DNA of 64,000 nucleotides, taken from assembly GCA_021234155.1 (NCBI GenBank), contig JAJEKV010000303.1, positions 186,001 through 250,000 on the forward strand. The letters are read 5' to 3'. Both the position numbers and the translations under genes were made by a program. Below, in pieces: positions 44,986-54,312 of this stretch (position 1 is the first letter of the stretch; each line of letters opens with the position of its first letter). The notes beneath the pieces were generated by a model. The model did not search any database, was not told the origin of the DNA, and saw only the letters and a program-made list of their open reading frames with translations. This DNA is from Isoetes taiwanensis (taxonomy: Eukaryota > Streptophyta > Lycopodiopsida > Isoetales > Isoetaceae).

Positions 44986-45545
44986 CACAACAATTGGTTC
45001 ACCACGCTTCTTACGCTCCACTCGCCTTGGGGTATCTCCCGAAAGGATAGTTGACAAACAATTCCTCTCCGTGATCTGAGGTTATGTGATGGCACAAACT
45101 CTCACATACGGTCCAAAGATACCCATGCATGTAATATGGGTCATATTCTCAGTAGTCTCTTCAAATTCTCTGTGATTTGTTAATTGGGATGACCACGAGA
45201 GCTATTTATAAGTCCCCAATATTGCCATGAACACTTGGTCGGCCATCAATATATATGCACCGCTGCGGTGGTATATTCTCCACGATCTCTCCGCCACTCA
45301 AAGATGCCGATTCAATGCCATAGCATAAGTAGACATACTAGGCATAAAAGAAGCAAGTTTATGCCATAACCCCAAGGATACTTTTGGGCCACCAAACACC
45401 ATCAACACAGTTGAGTGTCCAGATGGGACTTTCACATGTTCCATTATGTACAAACCCCTTCCAGCTTGTGGTATTTCTAAAGAAGGTGCAATCATGTACT
45501 TATGGCCCCAATACATAAATTCTTCCAGATTGGAGGCGTTCCCCT
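44985..45545 (-). pseudogene. SET-domain (lysine methyltransferase-like) remnant inside the transposon
   Basis: Minus-strand frames in order. 45545-45298 has 'QAGRGLYIMEHVKVPSGHST', then 'VLMVFGGP', the SET-N strand ('G.GL...E.V..G'). Then, shifted, about 45285-45190 has 'RCIYIDGRPSVHGNIGDL', a stop and 'INSSRGHPN', the SET 'YID....GN.A.FIN.S..PN' core. Then, shifted again, about 45090-45045 has 'SDHGEELFVNYPFGRYP', the 'GEEL..DYG' motif, with Asn for Asp. The S-adenosylmethionine pocket elements (GxG, N..IN, EL..Y) are thus all traceable but lie in three frames. It lies just upstream of, and on the same strand as, the TNP2 transposase. It could be a passenger gene or an old transposon ORF. 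Confidence 0.65.
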
Positions 45546-45945
45546 TCCCAACAGCCTAGGGTTGATCGATCAAATGGAACAATAGAGGCTCTAAGGTGAG
45601 GGGGGAGTTGTTCAGCCATGTCATTTTTTGTTTCACATGCATGAGCAAGACTATATGAAGCTTTTCTTAAAATGGCATTTAAGTTTTCTAGCCAATCGTG
45701 ATTTCCTCTCGTATGACCTCTCTCTCAAGTTCTTGAGTCTCTCTTGGACTAGAACTAGTACTTTTTAATAACCCGATGATCCGTGATGACATGGGCTCTC
45801 TCGATGTCTCGCAAGTTTAGGATTTTCGTGAAGTATGTCCAGATACTATGACAAGTCATATATATTGAGATAGGATTAGAATATTGTATAATAACTAATA
45901 CAAATGCTTAAATACACATATTTTTACCTCATATGCCTCTTGTCG
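45546..45945. other. Unassigned sequence within the transposon block
   Basis: No readable motif. The start of the SET-like reading frame may lie here. Confidence 0.35.
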
Positions 45946-46167
45946 CTTTCAACTCAAGCTCGATGGAGGTGGAGCATTTGGCATCAAACCATACTTCATT
46001 TTGTGATCGCGCCTCGTGGTATACATTCTTCCGCTAGTGCCTTTGCATTTTTGCACCAACAGCTTGTCATATCGCCCGTAAGTCGCCTCCAATGGATCAT
46101 CTCGAAGCCAAGTTTCTTTTGATTTGGAAGATGAAGAAGTTTCATTCCTATGGGAAAAGATGAACAT
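45946..46167 (-). other. Hypothetical ORF, possible EnSpm ORF1 end
   Basis: A 72-codon minus frame with 'SSSSKSKETWLRDDPLEATY', then 'GRYDKLLVQKCKGTSGR' and a Pro-rich end 'NAPPPSSLS'. The spacing of basic and aromatic residues recalls the C-terminal part of the plant Ptta/EnSpm (Transposase_24) family, but it is too short to be sure. Confidence 0.3.
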
Positions 46168-46456
46168 CCAAGTTATTAATAGATGTCCAAACCAAAAAAA
46201 AAAGAGAGAAGGCTCTTAGAAGAATTAATTCTCTAAGGTATTAGGGGTTAATACCATGGTCAATAGTGTGGCTTTGCACCATTGGACCGAAAATATTAGG
46301 TATTTATAGTGGTTTATAAACGAATACAACATAATCTATAAAGACATATTATCTATATAATCTATAGTGTATGCAAAAGGATATGAGTATATGTAGAAGG
46401 ATCTTAGAAGAGTTAAATATCTAAGGTATTAGGGGTTAATACCATGGTCAATAGTG

Positions 46457-46886
46457 AGTAATCATGGGTTTAAAGGAAAAAAAGTTTCAAAAAAGTCTTT
46501 ATTGTTGGAGATAATGAATGTAAGAATTATTCTCTTTAGGGTCGAATACAAACACGGGGAAAGTGTACAACCTATTGCATTTCAATTCTAATTGTGACTA
46601 GCCTAAGTTATCAAGAACTCAGAAAAAAATATTCTTCGGTCGATTCCCAATGCAATATCGACAGCATAGGGATAGGAATTAATTATTTTGGAGAAACCGT
46701 AAAAATAGTTGGATCGAAAAGGAATTGTAATAGAGTAATCATGGGTTTAAAGGAAAAAAGTTTCAAAAAAGTCTTTATTGTTGGAGATAATGAATGTAAG
46801 AATTATTCTCTTTAGGGTCGAATACAAACAAGGGGAAAACCTATTGCATTTAAATTCTAATTGTGACTAGCCTAAGTTATCAAGAA
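46457..46886 (+). repeat. Direct repeat pair (~155 bp) around ~116 bp, TRIM-like layout
   Basis: 46457-46617 and 46734-46886 are nearly identical, from 'agtaatcatgggtttaaagg' to 'gcctaagttatcaagaa'. They differ mainly by an 8-bp indel ('agtgtaca') and a few substitutions. The 116-bp interval contains 'cgattcccaatgcaatatcg'. The layout resembles a miniature terminal-repeat retrotransposon, but the repeats do not begin TG or end CA and no primer-binding site is evident. A plain segmental duplication is equally possible. The 73-codon frame 46594-46815 spans the interval plus part of copy 2. In addition, 'ggtattaggggttaatacca' with 'tggtcaatagtg' occurs twice upstream (46238, 46425). Confidence 0.85.
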
Positions 46887-46959
46887 AGAGGGAGATCGAC
46901 ACCTTGACGCTGGGAGCTCGCCAATAGATGGCATTGAAGATTGATTGCTCGACGGGTGG

Positions 46960-47065
46960 AGTTACCGATGCTCTGAGGTGCTCATCGCGAGCCACCGGGA
47001 TGCTCGAGGTGCTCATCGCGAGCCACCGGGATGGTCGACGTGCTCATCATGGAGGGACCGTGGTT
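46960..47065 (+). repeat. 31-bp minisatellite, about 2.5 copies
   Basis: The unit 'tgctcgaggtgctcatcgcg' plus 'agccaccggga' is repeated from about 46966, then a diverged partial copy 'tggtcgacgtgctcatca'. It is GC-rich in AT-rich surroundings. Confidence 0.85.
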
Positions 47066-48005
47066 GCTTAGATGTGCTATGACTCACTGGGATGCTCTTA
47101 GATTCTCAAAATATAAGTCCCGCAAAAACCCTCTTGTATGTACCCTAAAGCCAAGAGCAAATAACAGCAATAAAATTTATGTACCTTAGAAATAGAATAG
47201 TCGAGGGACGATTTTCGTGACTAACAAATCGTCAAATTAAAGCAGAGGATTAACAACTGACGATTTCCCCCTTTTCCTCTTACCCACATTTTGCCCGCCA
47301 TTTCACTTTCACTGTTGGTTTTCTTGATAGCGACTCGCCCTAATCGAGATCAAATCGAGAGAGAGGTTTGAGGAAGCCGGAAAGTGACTAAAACCTAGCC
47401 AGAAACAGGGGCGAAAGTAAGCATTTTTTATCTTTTCTTTTTTTTTACCATTCCGAGATTATGAAACATGTTTGGCATACCTTCTAAATCGGTTCAAGCA
47501 TATCGGCTGTTGCTCTTCCGATTTAGCCAGGTAGGTTATTTCTTCACAGGGTTTCTTCTATGACAGCACAGGTTTATTTCTGCTCTTCCGATCTACTCGG
47601 TTTGATACGAGACTTGCAGCACAGGGCCATTGAATGGTGCAGGGGATCATTACAGGGGATCATTACTACAGGGTTTTTTTTGGGTTTTGCAGTAGCAGTT
47701 CTTCTCATAACATAGCTCTTGGTCTTTTCAGTAAACATCCTATAACTATTCGAAGCCCTTCATAACAGAGCCTGTATTTTTGTTATGCTACTAATGTAAA
47801 ACACTTTCCTTTATGTTTATGAATCTATAATCTAGTATATTTATGGCTGCTACAGATAAATTGTCAATCCCTTTTTTTTCCTTACAAAAGCATCTGAACT
47901 CTTAGAACTCTTAGACGCTTGGATATACAGATAAATTGTCAATCCAAAAGCGTTGTTTTGTTCTACACCATTCTATTTCTTTTCTTTCTATGTCATTTTA
48001 TTAAT
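47066..48005. other. Upstream region of the plus-strand transposon gene
   Basis: Contains '(c)gattttcgtgactaacaaat' and 'aactgacgatttcccc' near 47210-47275, which echo the TGACTAA/TGACGA motifs at the block ends. A candidate 5' leader lies at 47300-47420. 'gctcttccgat(t/c)ta' occurs twice (47513, 47583). Confidence 0.35.
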
Positions 48006-48006
48006 C

Positions 48007-49063
48007 TATTTGCTTATGTTTTTTAGTGGCTCCAAAGGAGAGCTCAAGAAAGAGGGGGGAAGCCTCAATTAAGGAGACATGAGGAAAGCGAGGAAGAGGA
48101 TTCAAGGGACATCACAAAAATAGTTGCGTAAATGGATCACCGACATGCTTAAATTTAAGGCAGCCCTTGACAAGCAAAGCTTGCACACATCGGCACTCCA
48201 TCGCGATACCTCTAATGGACGACGAGGTTCAAGCTCATCTAAAACCATGGAAGATCAAGGTATATGATGAACCACGCCATGTTTTGAACACAATTACTAA
48301 GCTGTCATGTTATTTGTTGTTGCAGTGAGAAATCCACAAGTGTAAGGTCCATTAATGCGCCATCAAGTGAGGATGAAGAAGATGAAAAAGAAGATGATAG
48401 CGCAAGTGATGAGGAGGACGAGGAGCCAAATGAAGAATACGAAGTTACTTTTTATCGTCTTCCTAAAAATGATAAGGTAGATGCTTATTTGTAATGCATT
48501 GTTGGACATTAGATTTAATTTTGTATTATTCTATTCTATTCTATTATTACTAATAATCTATTCATTGTGCATTAGGCGACTATGGTGCAAGGAGGGGAGA
48601 TACACTTAGACGAGAATGTCCAGAATTGGAAGATGTTCTTGGCCCAATGCAGTTGAAAATGATTTGCACCTGAGATTGATAAAGATTGGAAGAAGGTGGA
48701 TGAGAGCTTAAAGAAGAGGTTAGTGAGACACATGGAACATCGCTTTGGTAAAGGGCTCTTTGCATCTGATATATTGAGAAGGGCAGCTCGAATATTCAAT
48801 CATTGGAAGTAAGCTACTTAGTCATTTTATACCTTGTTTTATGATTTCCTCATTATTTGTCATTGTTGTCATGTTGTGTAGGGATTGGTTAGGTAGAAGT
48901 GATAAGAAAATAGCCCCCAACCATGTAAAAGATGTCGTTTGGGAGAGATTTCATGGATAAGAAGAAACCCCGCCACCAACAAAAAAGGCAAAAGGCAAAG
49001 AAGGAAACCTCATGGCTAAAGACTTGGACGAAGGGGACATGCCGGAATCATCGCTGATTATGT
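48007..49063 (+). CDS. EnSpm/Ptta ORF1-like gene (Transposase_24 type), multi-exon, broken
   Basis: Exon-like segments with plausible splice sites. 48028-48130 has 'WLQRRAQERGGKPQLRRHEE', then acidic sequence. About 48327-48475, after 'ttgttgcag', has 'EDEEDEKEDDSASDEEDEEP', then 'YEVTFYRLPKNDK' before a gt. About 48577-48809, after 'gcattag', has 'GGEIHLDENVQNWKMF', a frameshift, 'WKKVDESLKKRLVRHMEHRF' and 'LRRAARIFNHWK' before 'gtaag'. About 48882-49063, after 'gtgtag', has 'DWLGRSDKKIAPNHVKDVVW', 'ERFHG', a stop, and a Lys-rich end. The helical 'W..V....K..L...F', then 'P..V....W..F' layout matches the plant Transposase_24 family that accompanies TNP2 in EnSpm elements. By analogy it would bind the element's subterminal repeats. 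An in-frame stop and one frameshift mark it as non-functional unless splicing differs. Confidence 0.5.
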
Positions 49064-49255
49064 AAGTACTACATAACTTCTCCCTTGTATTCTCATTTCT
49101 CAGATAGATCCCAGCCATTGTCGTTCATTTCTTTTCAAAGCACCAACAAGTAGCACCAACATGGCGAGATGCCCTAGTATGATCTTCCAGCCCAAATTGT
49201 CCATCCGCTTCTCCATGTTAAATTAAAAGTCCATGTTTTGAGTTATAGCCGCTCA
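49064..49255. other. Intron or spacer
   Basis: Begins with a donor-like 'gtaagtac' after the ORF1-like segment; no other signal. Confidence 0.35.
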
Positions 49256-49745
49256 AAGTTGGAGGTGGCTTTTGTTGTTCTTTCTGCTGTTTGCAAACCT
49301 GTTTCTCCATGCAGACAGATCTAGCAAGGGCTCCTTAGCCTCTTTCATCACCAAGACAGCATGCACGTAAAAGTTAGTGAACTTGCCTGATGAGATAGGA
49401 GATTTGGAAAATCAAGGTACTGGATTTAGGAAACAACCACTTGAATGGATCTATACCCTCTAGTTTTGACAAGTTACGGTGAGCTACTTATCTTGGATTT
49501 GAGCTATAATCACCTGGTTAATTAAATACCAAATGAGTCAAGAAATATCTCCACCAATGCATCCAGCATTGCCTAGCCAGATAGAATTGCTTGGATGTAT
49601 TCTATTTGGATTTCTTTTGTTTAACTAATCGTATTTTTGATCTCCCAGAGTTCCGTGATTGGGTGCTTATCCTTCCGCAACAACTATGGCGTAAATAAAA
49701 AAAAAAGAGGTCCTATAAGGTGTATCGAGAATCCCCTCGATTGCC
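49256..49745 (+). pseudogene. LRR receptor-like gene fragment captured in the block
   Basis: In shifting plus-strand frames: 'WRWLLLFFLLFANLFLHA' (about 49265-49320), a signal-peptide-like start. Then 'NLPDEIGDLEN' (about 49384-49416). Then, frameshifted, the LRR text 'NNHLNGSIPS'-like (from 'aacaaccacttgaatggatc') and 'LLILDLSYNHLVN' (about 49480-49525). Then 'WMYSIWISFV' as a possible membrane stretch. These are hallmarks of plant extracellular leucine-rich repeats ('LPDEIG.L..L..L.L..N.L.G.IP'). Stops and shifts in almost every repeat make it a pseudogene. It sits between two plus-strand transposon-type ORFs. Confidence 0.65.
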
Positions 49746-50900
49746 GAAGGGAGAATTCCTCGAAATGTAAGTCTCTTATCCATTTGTCTTGTCATTTGCT
49801 TTCTAAATAACGTTGTTTTTTAATAAGCCCATTGCTACAATGCATTCTTTGGTAGAAATCTCTCGCATGACATGATTAATTGTTTTATCTGATGTCAATC
49901 TATGGCTAAACCATGATTGCTATGAGGAAAGATCATATCTCCGTGATAGCCATCTTCCTTTCTCGATTTTCCTCATTTACACAATCGCCAAGAGCTCCGA
50001 TCCCTCATTTTGGACCGAAAGGAAAGAAGTCAAGTCCGGCAAATTGGAGGGAAATTGCCTACATTTGCAAGTCTTATTCTCGCACCTAACATTTGTGGCC
50101 TATTACCTCACCGGAGTTTTCACGATGGCTAAAATGTGCGCAGTGATGCCCCGCTGGCTATATTTTAGTAATAGCTTGTGTTGGAAAATTAGCTAGGTTA
50201 CTCATATTTTCTCGCTTCAGAGAGTGGCTTTAGGAGCTTGGAATCAAGTGGGTGAAGGTTAATGTTCGATATTGACTATTTCAAACGTAAATTATTTATG
50301 CCTTGGATTCTGATTTTGATTCAATTTAAAACATGAAGCAATTTTATATTGCCCTCGAGATTTAATCATGGTGCTAGTTTGGACATAGCCATGGTCTCCT
50401 TCAATAGCCCGCTTCATCCTATGTCTAATTGAAGATCCTGAATGTTTTTCAAAGAAAGACCCATCGCCTAGTGCTTTTTGTAAAAGCCTTCTAGTGTCCC
50501 TTTGACTGAAATGGAATTGTATAAGAACCGCCCGATGGTGAGTGCTTTTTGTGGCAAATAGGTATGCCAAAGTTGTTGTAAAGACAATCTTTGTAAAAGC
50601 TATGAATTAAAAAGAGAGCATCTTATATCCCCAACGACTATGAAGAAAAATATTTTTGTTAAGACCTTTAAATATAAAAGCGGAAGGCCTCTTGGAAACC
50701 ACTCTTGGAAACAAGTGTTGCAGACAAGGTATGCTCCATAGCAAACTTGATTCAGTTGCATTTTTTGCTGTCTCATTTATATGCTACCTCTAGTGGTTGG
50801 ATCAGGTTAGAAAGTTGTGGATTATTTGAAAAGCGTTTCTTCTGTTTTGATGTTAACATGATTTTTCAATTTCTGATTTTGATTAGTGGCTTTGAATTCT
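49746..50900. other. Unassigned interior of the block
   Basis: Contains '49800-50290' spacer, a minus frame 50570-50292 (92 codons) and a plus frame 50705-50905 (66 codons). None is recognisable. A diverged duplication around 'ccgcccgatggtgagtgctt' and 'ccatcgcctagtgctttttg' (50445-50555) is possible. Confidence 0.35.
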
Positions 50901-50905
50901 TGTAG

Positions 50906-51465
50906 TTTGAAGCATTAGATTTCTTAGGAAAGAAGGGTGAGAGGAAGAATAAGCAGCGAAGAAAACAAATAAAGGTAATTTCTACATTGATTATCTTTAG
51001 CATTCTAATATATTCTAAACTCACCTTAAAATTATTTTCTTATTTTAGGATGCAAACACCAAAGTGCAGAAAGATCAAAGGGAAGTAAGTGGACTGCTAC
51101 TGGATGTGGATCAGGAAGGCGAGAATGTCCGTGGAGTTGAAGTAGTTGACGGAGGTGTTGAAGTAGTTAATGAAGTAGTTGATGGAGGTGAGAAAGAAGT
51201 GAATGGAGTTGAAGATACTAGAGCGGAATCAGAAGTGGGGGCAGCTATGGAGTTGACCGCTGGTAATGTTAATCTGCCACCTGAGTCTGCTGAAATTGAT
51301 GCTTTCTATGATACGTTGTTGGAGAAGGGATTGACGGGTGTGAGGAGGGTGGAAGAGATGATTGTTAGGAAGAACAATGATGTGGAGGAGGTCACTAGGA
51401 GGAGCGACAATGCATCCACATCGAGAAAGAAAGGGAAGAAAAGCAAGAACCGAGGCATTGGGTGA
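50906..51465 (+). CDS. Two-exon acidic hypothetical protein, C-terminal part
   Basis: Exon A (about 50907-50973), after 'cttgtag', reads 'FEALDFLGKKGERKNKQRRK' and ends 'QIK' before 'gtaatt'. Exon B, after 'attttag' (about 51050), reads 'DANTKVQKDQREVSGLLLDV' and stays in frame to the stop at 51465 (ATG 51064 lies inside it). The segment 'VEVVDGGVEVVNEVVDGGEK' is a short internal repeat. Later 'AEIDAFYDTLLEKGLTGVRR' is a clean amphipathic helix, and the end is Lys-rich ('SRKKGKKSKNRG', nuclear-targeting-like). No family is recognised. It is the longest clean spliced frame in the block and could be the 3' end of the transposon's plus-strand gene. Confidence 0.45.
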
Positions 51466-51837
51466 ACTTGACTTCTGATTTCGTGGATGGTAGTATTGCA
51501 CGAAACATTGCACAATATAAAGCAATTCAAAAGGATAAGAGGACATAGCTGGCTGATACGCACTCACATCACTTTGATGTAAACTCTTTCTTCATGTGTT
51601 TCAAGACTTACTCTTTCTATTTGTAATGACTATCTTCTTTTTAAGAAAGTGTTTAAGTTTTTGAGATGTACAATAATCGCCTTCATCTTTAAATTGCGTT
51701 TATTCTTTTGTGTATTGTAACAAATGTTAATTACATAATTGCATTTTATTCTATTATGTACAAATGCTAATTGCATGTCTATTGGAACAAATATTGATAG
51801 AAGATCGATAGACTGGATCTTGGTCGCTCTTTTTGAC
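51466..51837. other. 3' flank of the acidic ORF
   Basis: AT-rich, no ORF. A diverged repeat of 'tgtaacaaatg(t/c)taattacat' and 'tgtacaaatgctaattgcat' lies at 51716-51778. Confidence 0.4.
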
Positions 51838-52300
51838 CAAACAAATGATGTGGCTTAATAACTTGACGAATCATCTGACTATAACCTGAACACTACTATG
51901 ACTTAATGCTGACCAATATTCTAACTAATATTATGACGAAATTTCTGACTAACTATCTGACTAATAATATGACTATAATTGTAACTAATGAGCTGCCTAA
52001 TTATTTACCTAATAAAGTGACTAATTGTCTAACTAATATGCTGACTAAAGTACAACTAAAAGATTGACTAGTTATCTAACTAATATAGTGACTAATATAT
52101 GCTGACTAAACGTTTGACTAGTTGTCTAACTAACACGATGACTAAACTTCTGACTAATAACAAATTATTTCCGACTAATGAGGTGTTATATCGACGTGAT
52201 TATTCCGACTATATTGACGACGCGACGATCTCGGTTGACTATTATTCGTCAGATAAAACTCGTCAGTTCCTTCGTCAGGAGTAAGGCTTTGGCACCTGCC
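51838..52300 (+). repeat. Right TGACTAA minisatellite, candidate subterminal repeat
   Basis: More than 20 copies of 'tgactaa(t)' or 'ctaactaat' occur at a fairly regular 15-18-bp spacing (e.g. 'agtgactaattgtctaacta', 'atatgctgactaaagtac'). They end in 'cgtcagataaaactcgtcag' and 'ccttcgtcagga'. The composition and motif match the left array at 40421-40835, and both lie on the same strand sense. 'ggttgactatt' is found at the outer side of both (40420 and 52233). Confidence 0.8.
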
Positions 52301-52750
52301 TACTTTATGAAGGATCTCTGACGAATACACTGACGTTTAGCCATCATTCTCTTGTAGCCTTAGCGGAGGGTGCGAGAATCTTTCGCCATGTAGAGGGTTC
52401 GTGTTTCTTTTTGCTGCAAAAATGACCGCGGTAACTTGGTCCCTAGGGTAATTTCGCTGTTTTGGACGACACGGCGAAGTCAAATCTCCATTTAGAACCT
52501 TTGTACTTGCCCGACGACAAAACACTTGGGTTTCTACATCGCCCGACTACAAGACACTTTGGCGGAGGGATATGTTCTCCGGGGACGGATCTTGAATTTT
52601 TGAGCCTTTGATCGAAGCAAGTTACCCTAATAGAGAATTCAGCGGTCGGATAGGGAAACGGGTTCAGGGAAGGGAGGCATTGGCATTTGCCCTCCGGAGG
52701 AGCACCGGTAGGAAAGCCTTCTCAGTAACCTTTGTGATGTCCGTCTCACG
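52301..52750. other. Junction sequence between minisatellite and satellite; nothing recognised
   Basis: More GC-rich, no gene. 'ctgacgaatacactgacg' (52318-52335) is an inverse of the 'cgtcag' motifs just upstream and may be part of the element end. 'cccgac(g/t)acaa(a/g)acactt' occurs twice (52510, 52544). Confidence 0.4.
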
Positions 52751-53600
52751 GGGTCGGCCACCTAGGCTATAACATGCCACAGGCTTCAACATGCCCGTGA
52801 GCTCCAACATGCCACGTGAGCTCCAACATGCCAAGTTGGCTCCAACGTGCCACCTAGGCTCAAGCATGCCAAGGTGGCTCAAATATGCCACCTAGGCTCC
52901 AACATGCCACCCGGGCTTCAACATGCCGCGTAGGCTCAACATGCCAACTAGGCTCCAGCATGCCTCGTGAGCTCTAGCATGCCACCTAGGCTCCAACATG
53001 CCACCTGGGCTCCAACATGCCAAGGTGGCTCCAACATGCCACCTAGGCTCAAAGTGTGCAAGGTGGCTCAAACATGCCACATAGGCTCCAACATGCCACC
53101 TATGCTCCAACATGCCACGTGGGCTCAACATGCCACCCAGCATGCCACCTAGGCTCCAACATGCCACGGGCTCCAACATGCCACGTGAGCTCCAACATGC
53201 TAAGTTGGCTCCAACGTGCCACCTAGGCTCAAGCACGCCAAGGTGGCTCAAATATGCCACCTAGGCTCCAACATGCCACCAAGGCTTCAACATGCCACAC
53301 AGGGCTCCAACATGCCTAGCATGCCACCTAGGCTCCAACATGCCACAGGCTCCAACATGCCACGTGAGTTCCAACATGCCACATAGGCTCCAACATGCCA
53401 AGTTGGCTCCAATGTGCCACCTAGGCTCAAGCACGCCAACGTGGCTCAAATATGCCCACCATCACTCCAACATGCCACGTAGGGTCGCAACATGCCACGG
53501 GCTCCAACATGCCGTGAGCTCTAAACATGACACCTAGGCTCCAACATACATGCCACCAAGGCTTCAACATGCCACGTGGGCTCCAACGCATGAATGACCA
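52751..53600 (+). repeat. Satellite array, second block
   Basis: The same 19/38-bp units as at 37.8-40.4 kb ('ccacctaggctccaacatg', 'ccaaggtggctcaaatatg'), in plus orientation. There are many variant half-units ('ccacgtgagctccaacatg', 'aagttggctccaacgtg') and a local higher-order repeat of about 340 bp: the run 'tccaacatgccacgtgagct' to 'caagcatgccaaggtggctc' recurs at 52800, 53170 and 53350. It is followed by 'ggcaagatatgaatgacatg', which echoes the unique module of the first array. The ORFs in it are not genes. Confidence 0.93.
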
Positions 53601-53862
53601 AGGCAAGATATGAATGACATGGACATGGACTTGATGGCGTTTAGGATATTGTTAGGATTTTTGCGTGGTCCTATGACATTAATGCTTATGGATTTGTTCT
53701 TGCGGTCCCGCACCAAAATCAAGGAATACAAATCAAATTCTTGATGGTTTTGTTATGCAAAAAATAGGCGTTAAGTAATTGAAGTAGTTGAAGTAACTTG
53801 TCTTGCATGGAATACTAGTATAAGGACATGTGATCGTGCATGTGCATCACATGTAGCAAATC
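53601..53862. other. Spacer; nothing recognised
   Basis: No ORF or repeat beyond the satellite edge. Confidence 0.4.
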
Positions 53863-54312
53863 AAGTACTCTGTCCTACCACTATAAAGACAAGTGATATG
53901 GAAGGATAGGACATGTAGAGAATCAAGTATTCTTTCCTACTTCTATAAAAACATGTGACAATAGAATTATTAAACATGTCGTAATTCATGTATTCTTTCC
54001 TACAATGCCTTAGCAAATAAAGTACTCGTCTACTACTATAAAGACATGTGACATGGAAGCATACGACATGTAGAGAATCAAGTATTCTTTCCTAGTTCTA
54101 TAAAGAAATGTGACAATAGAAGTATTACACATGTCGTAATTCATGTATTCTTTCCTACAATGCCTTAGCAAATAAAGTACTCTGTCCTACTACTATAAAT
54201 ACATGTGAATGGAAGTATAGGACATGTAGAGAATCAAATATTCTTTCCTACATCTATAAAGACATGTGACAATAGAATTATTAGACATGTAGAAATTCAA
54301 AGTATTCTTTCC
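53863..54312 (+). repeat. Tandem repeat, ~156-bp unit, ~2.9 copies
   Basis: The units start 'aagtactc(tg)tcctac' at 53863, 54020 and 54175. Each contains two similar halves with 'tataaagacatgtgac', 'acatgtagagaatcaa' and 'tattctttcctac'. Copy divergence is a few percent. The third copy is truncated. Confidence 0.92.

Noticed and set aside
51229..51567. Minus-strand ORFs of 112 and 85 codons
   Set aside because: Antisense shadows of the acidic two-exon plus-strand frame.
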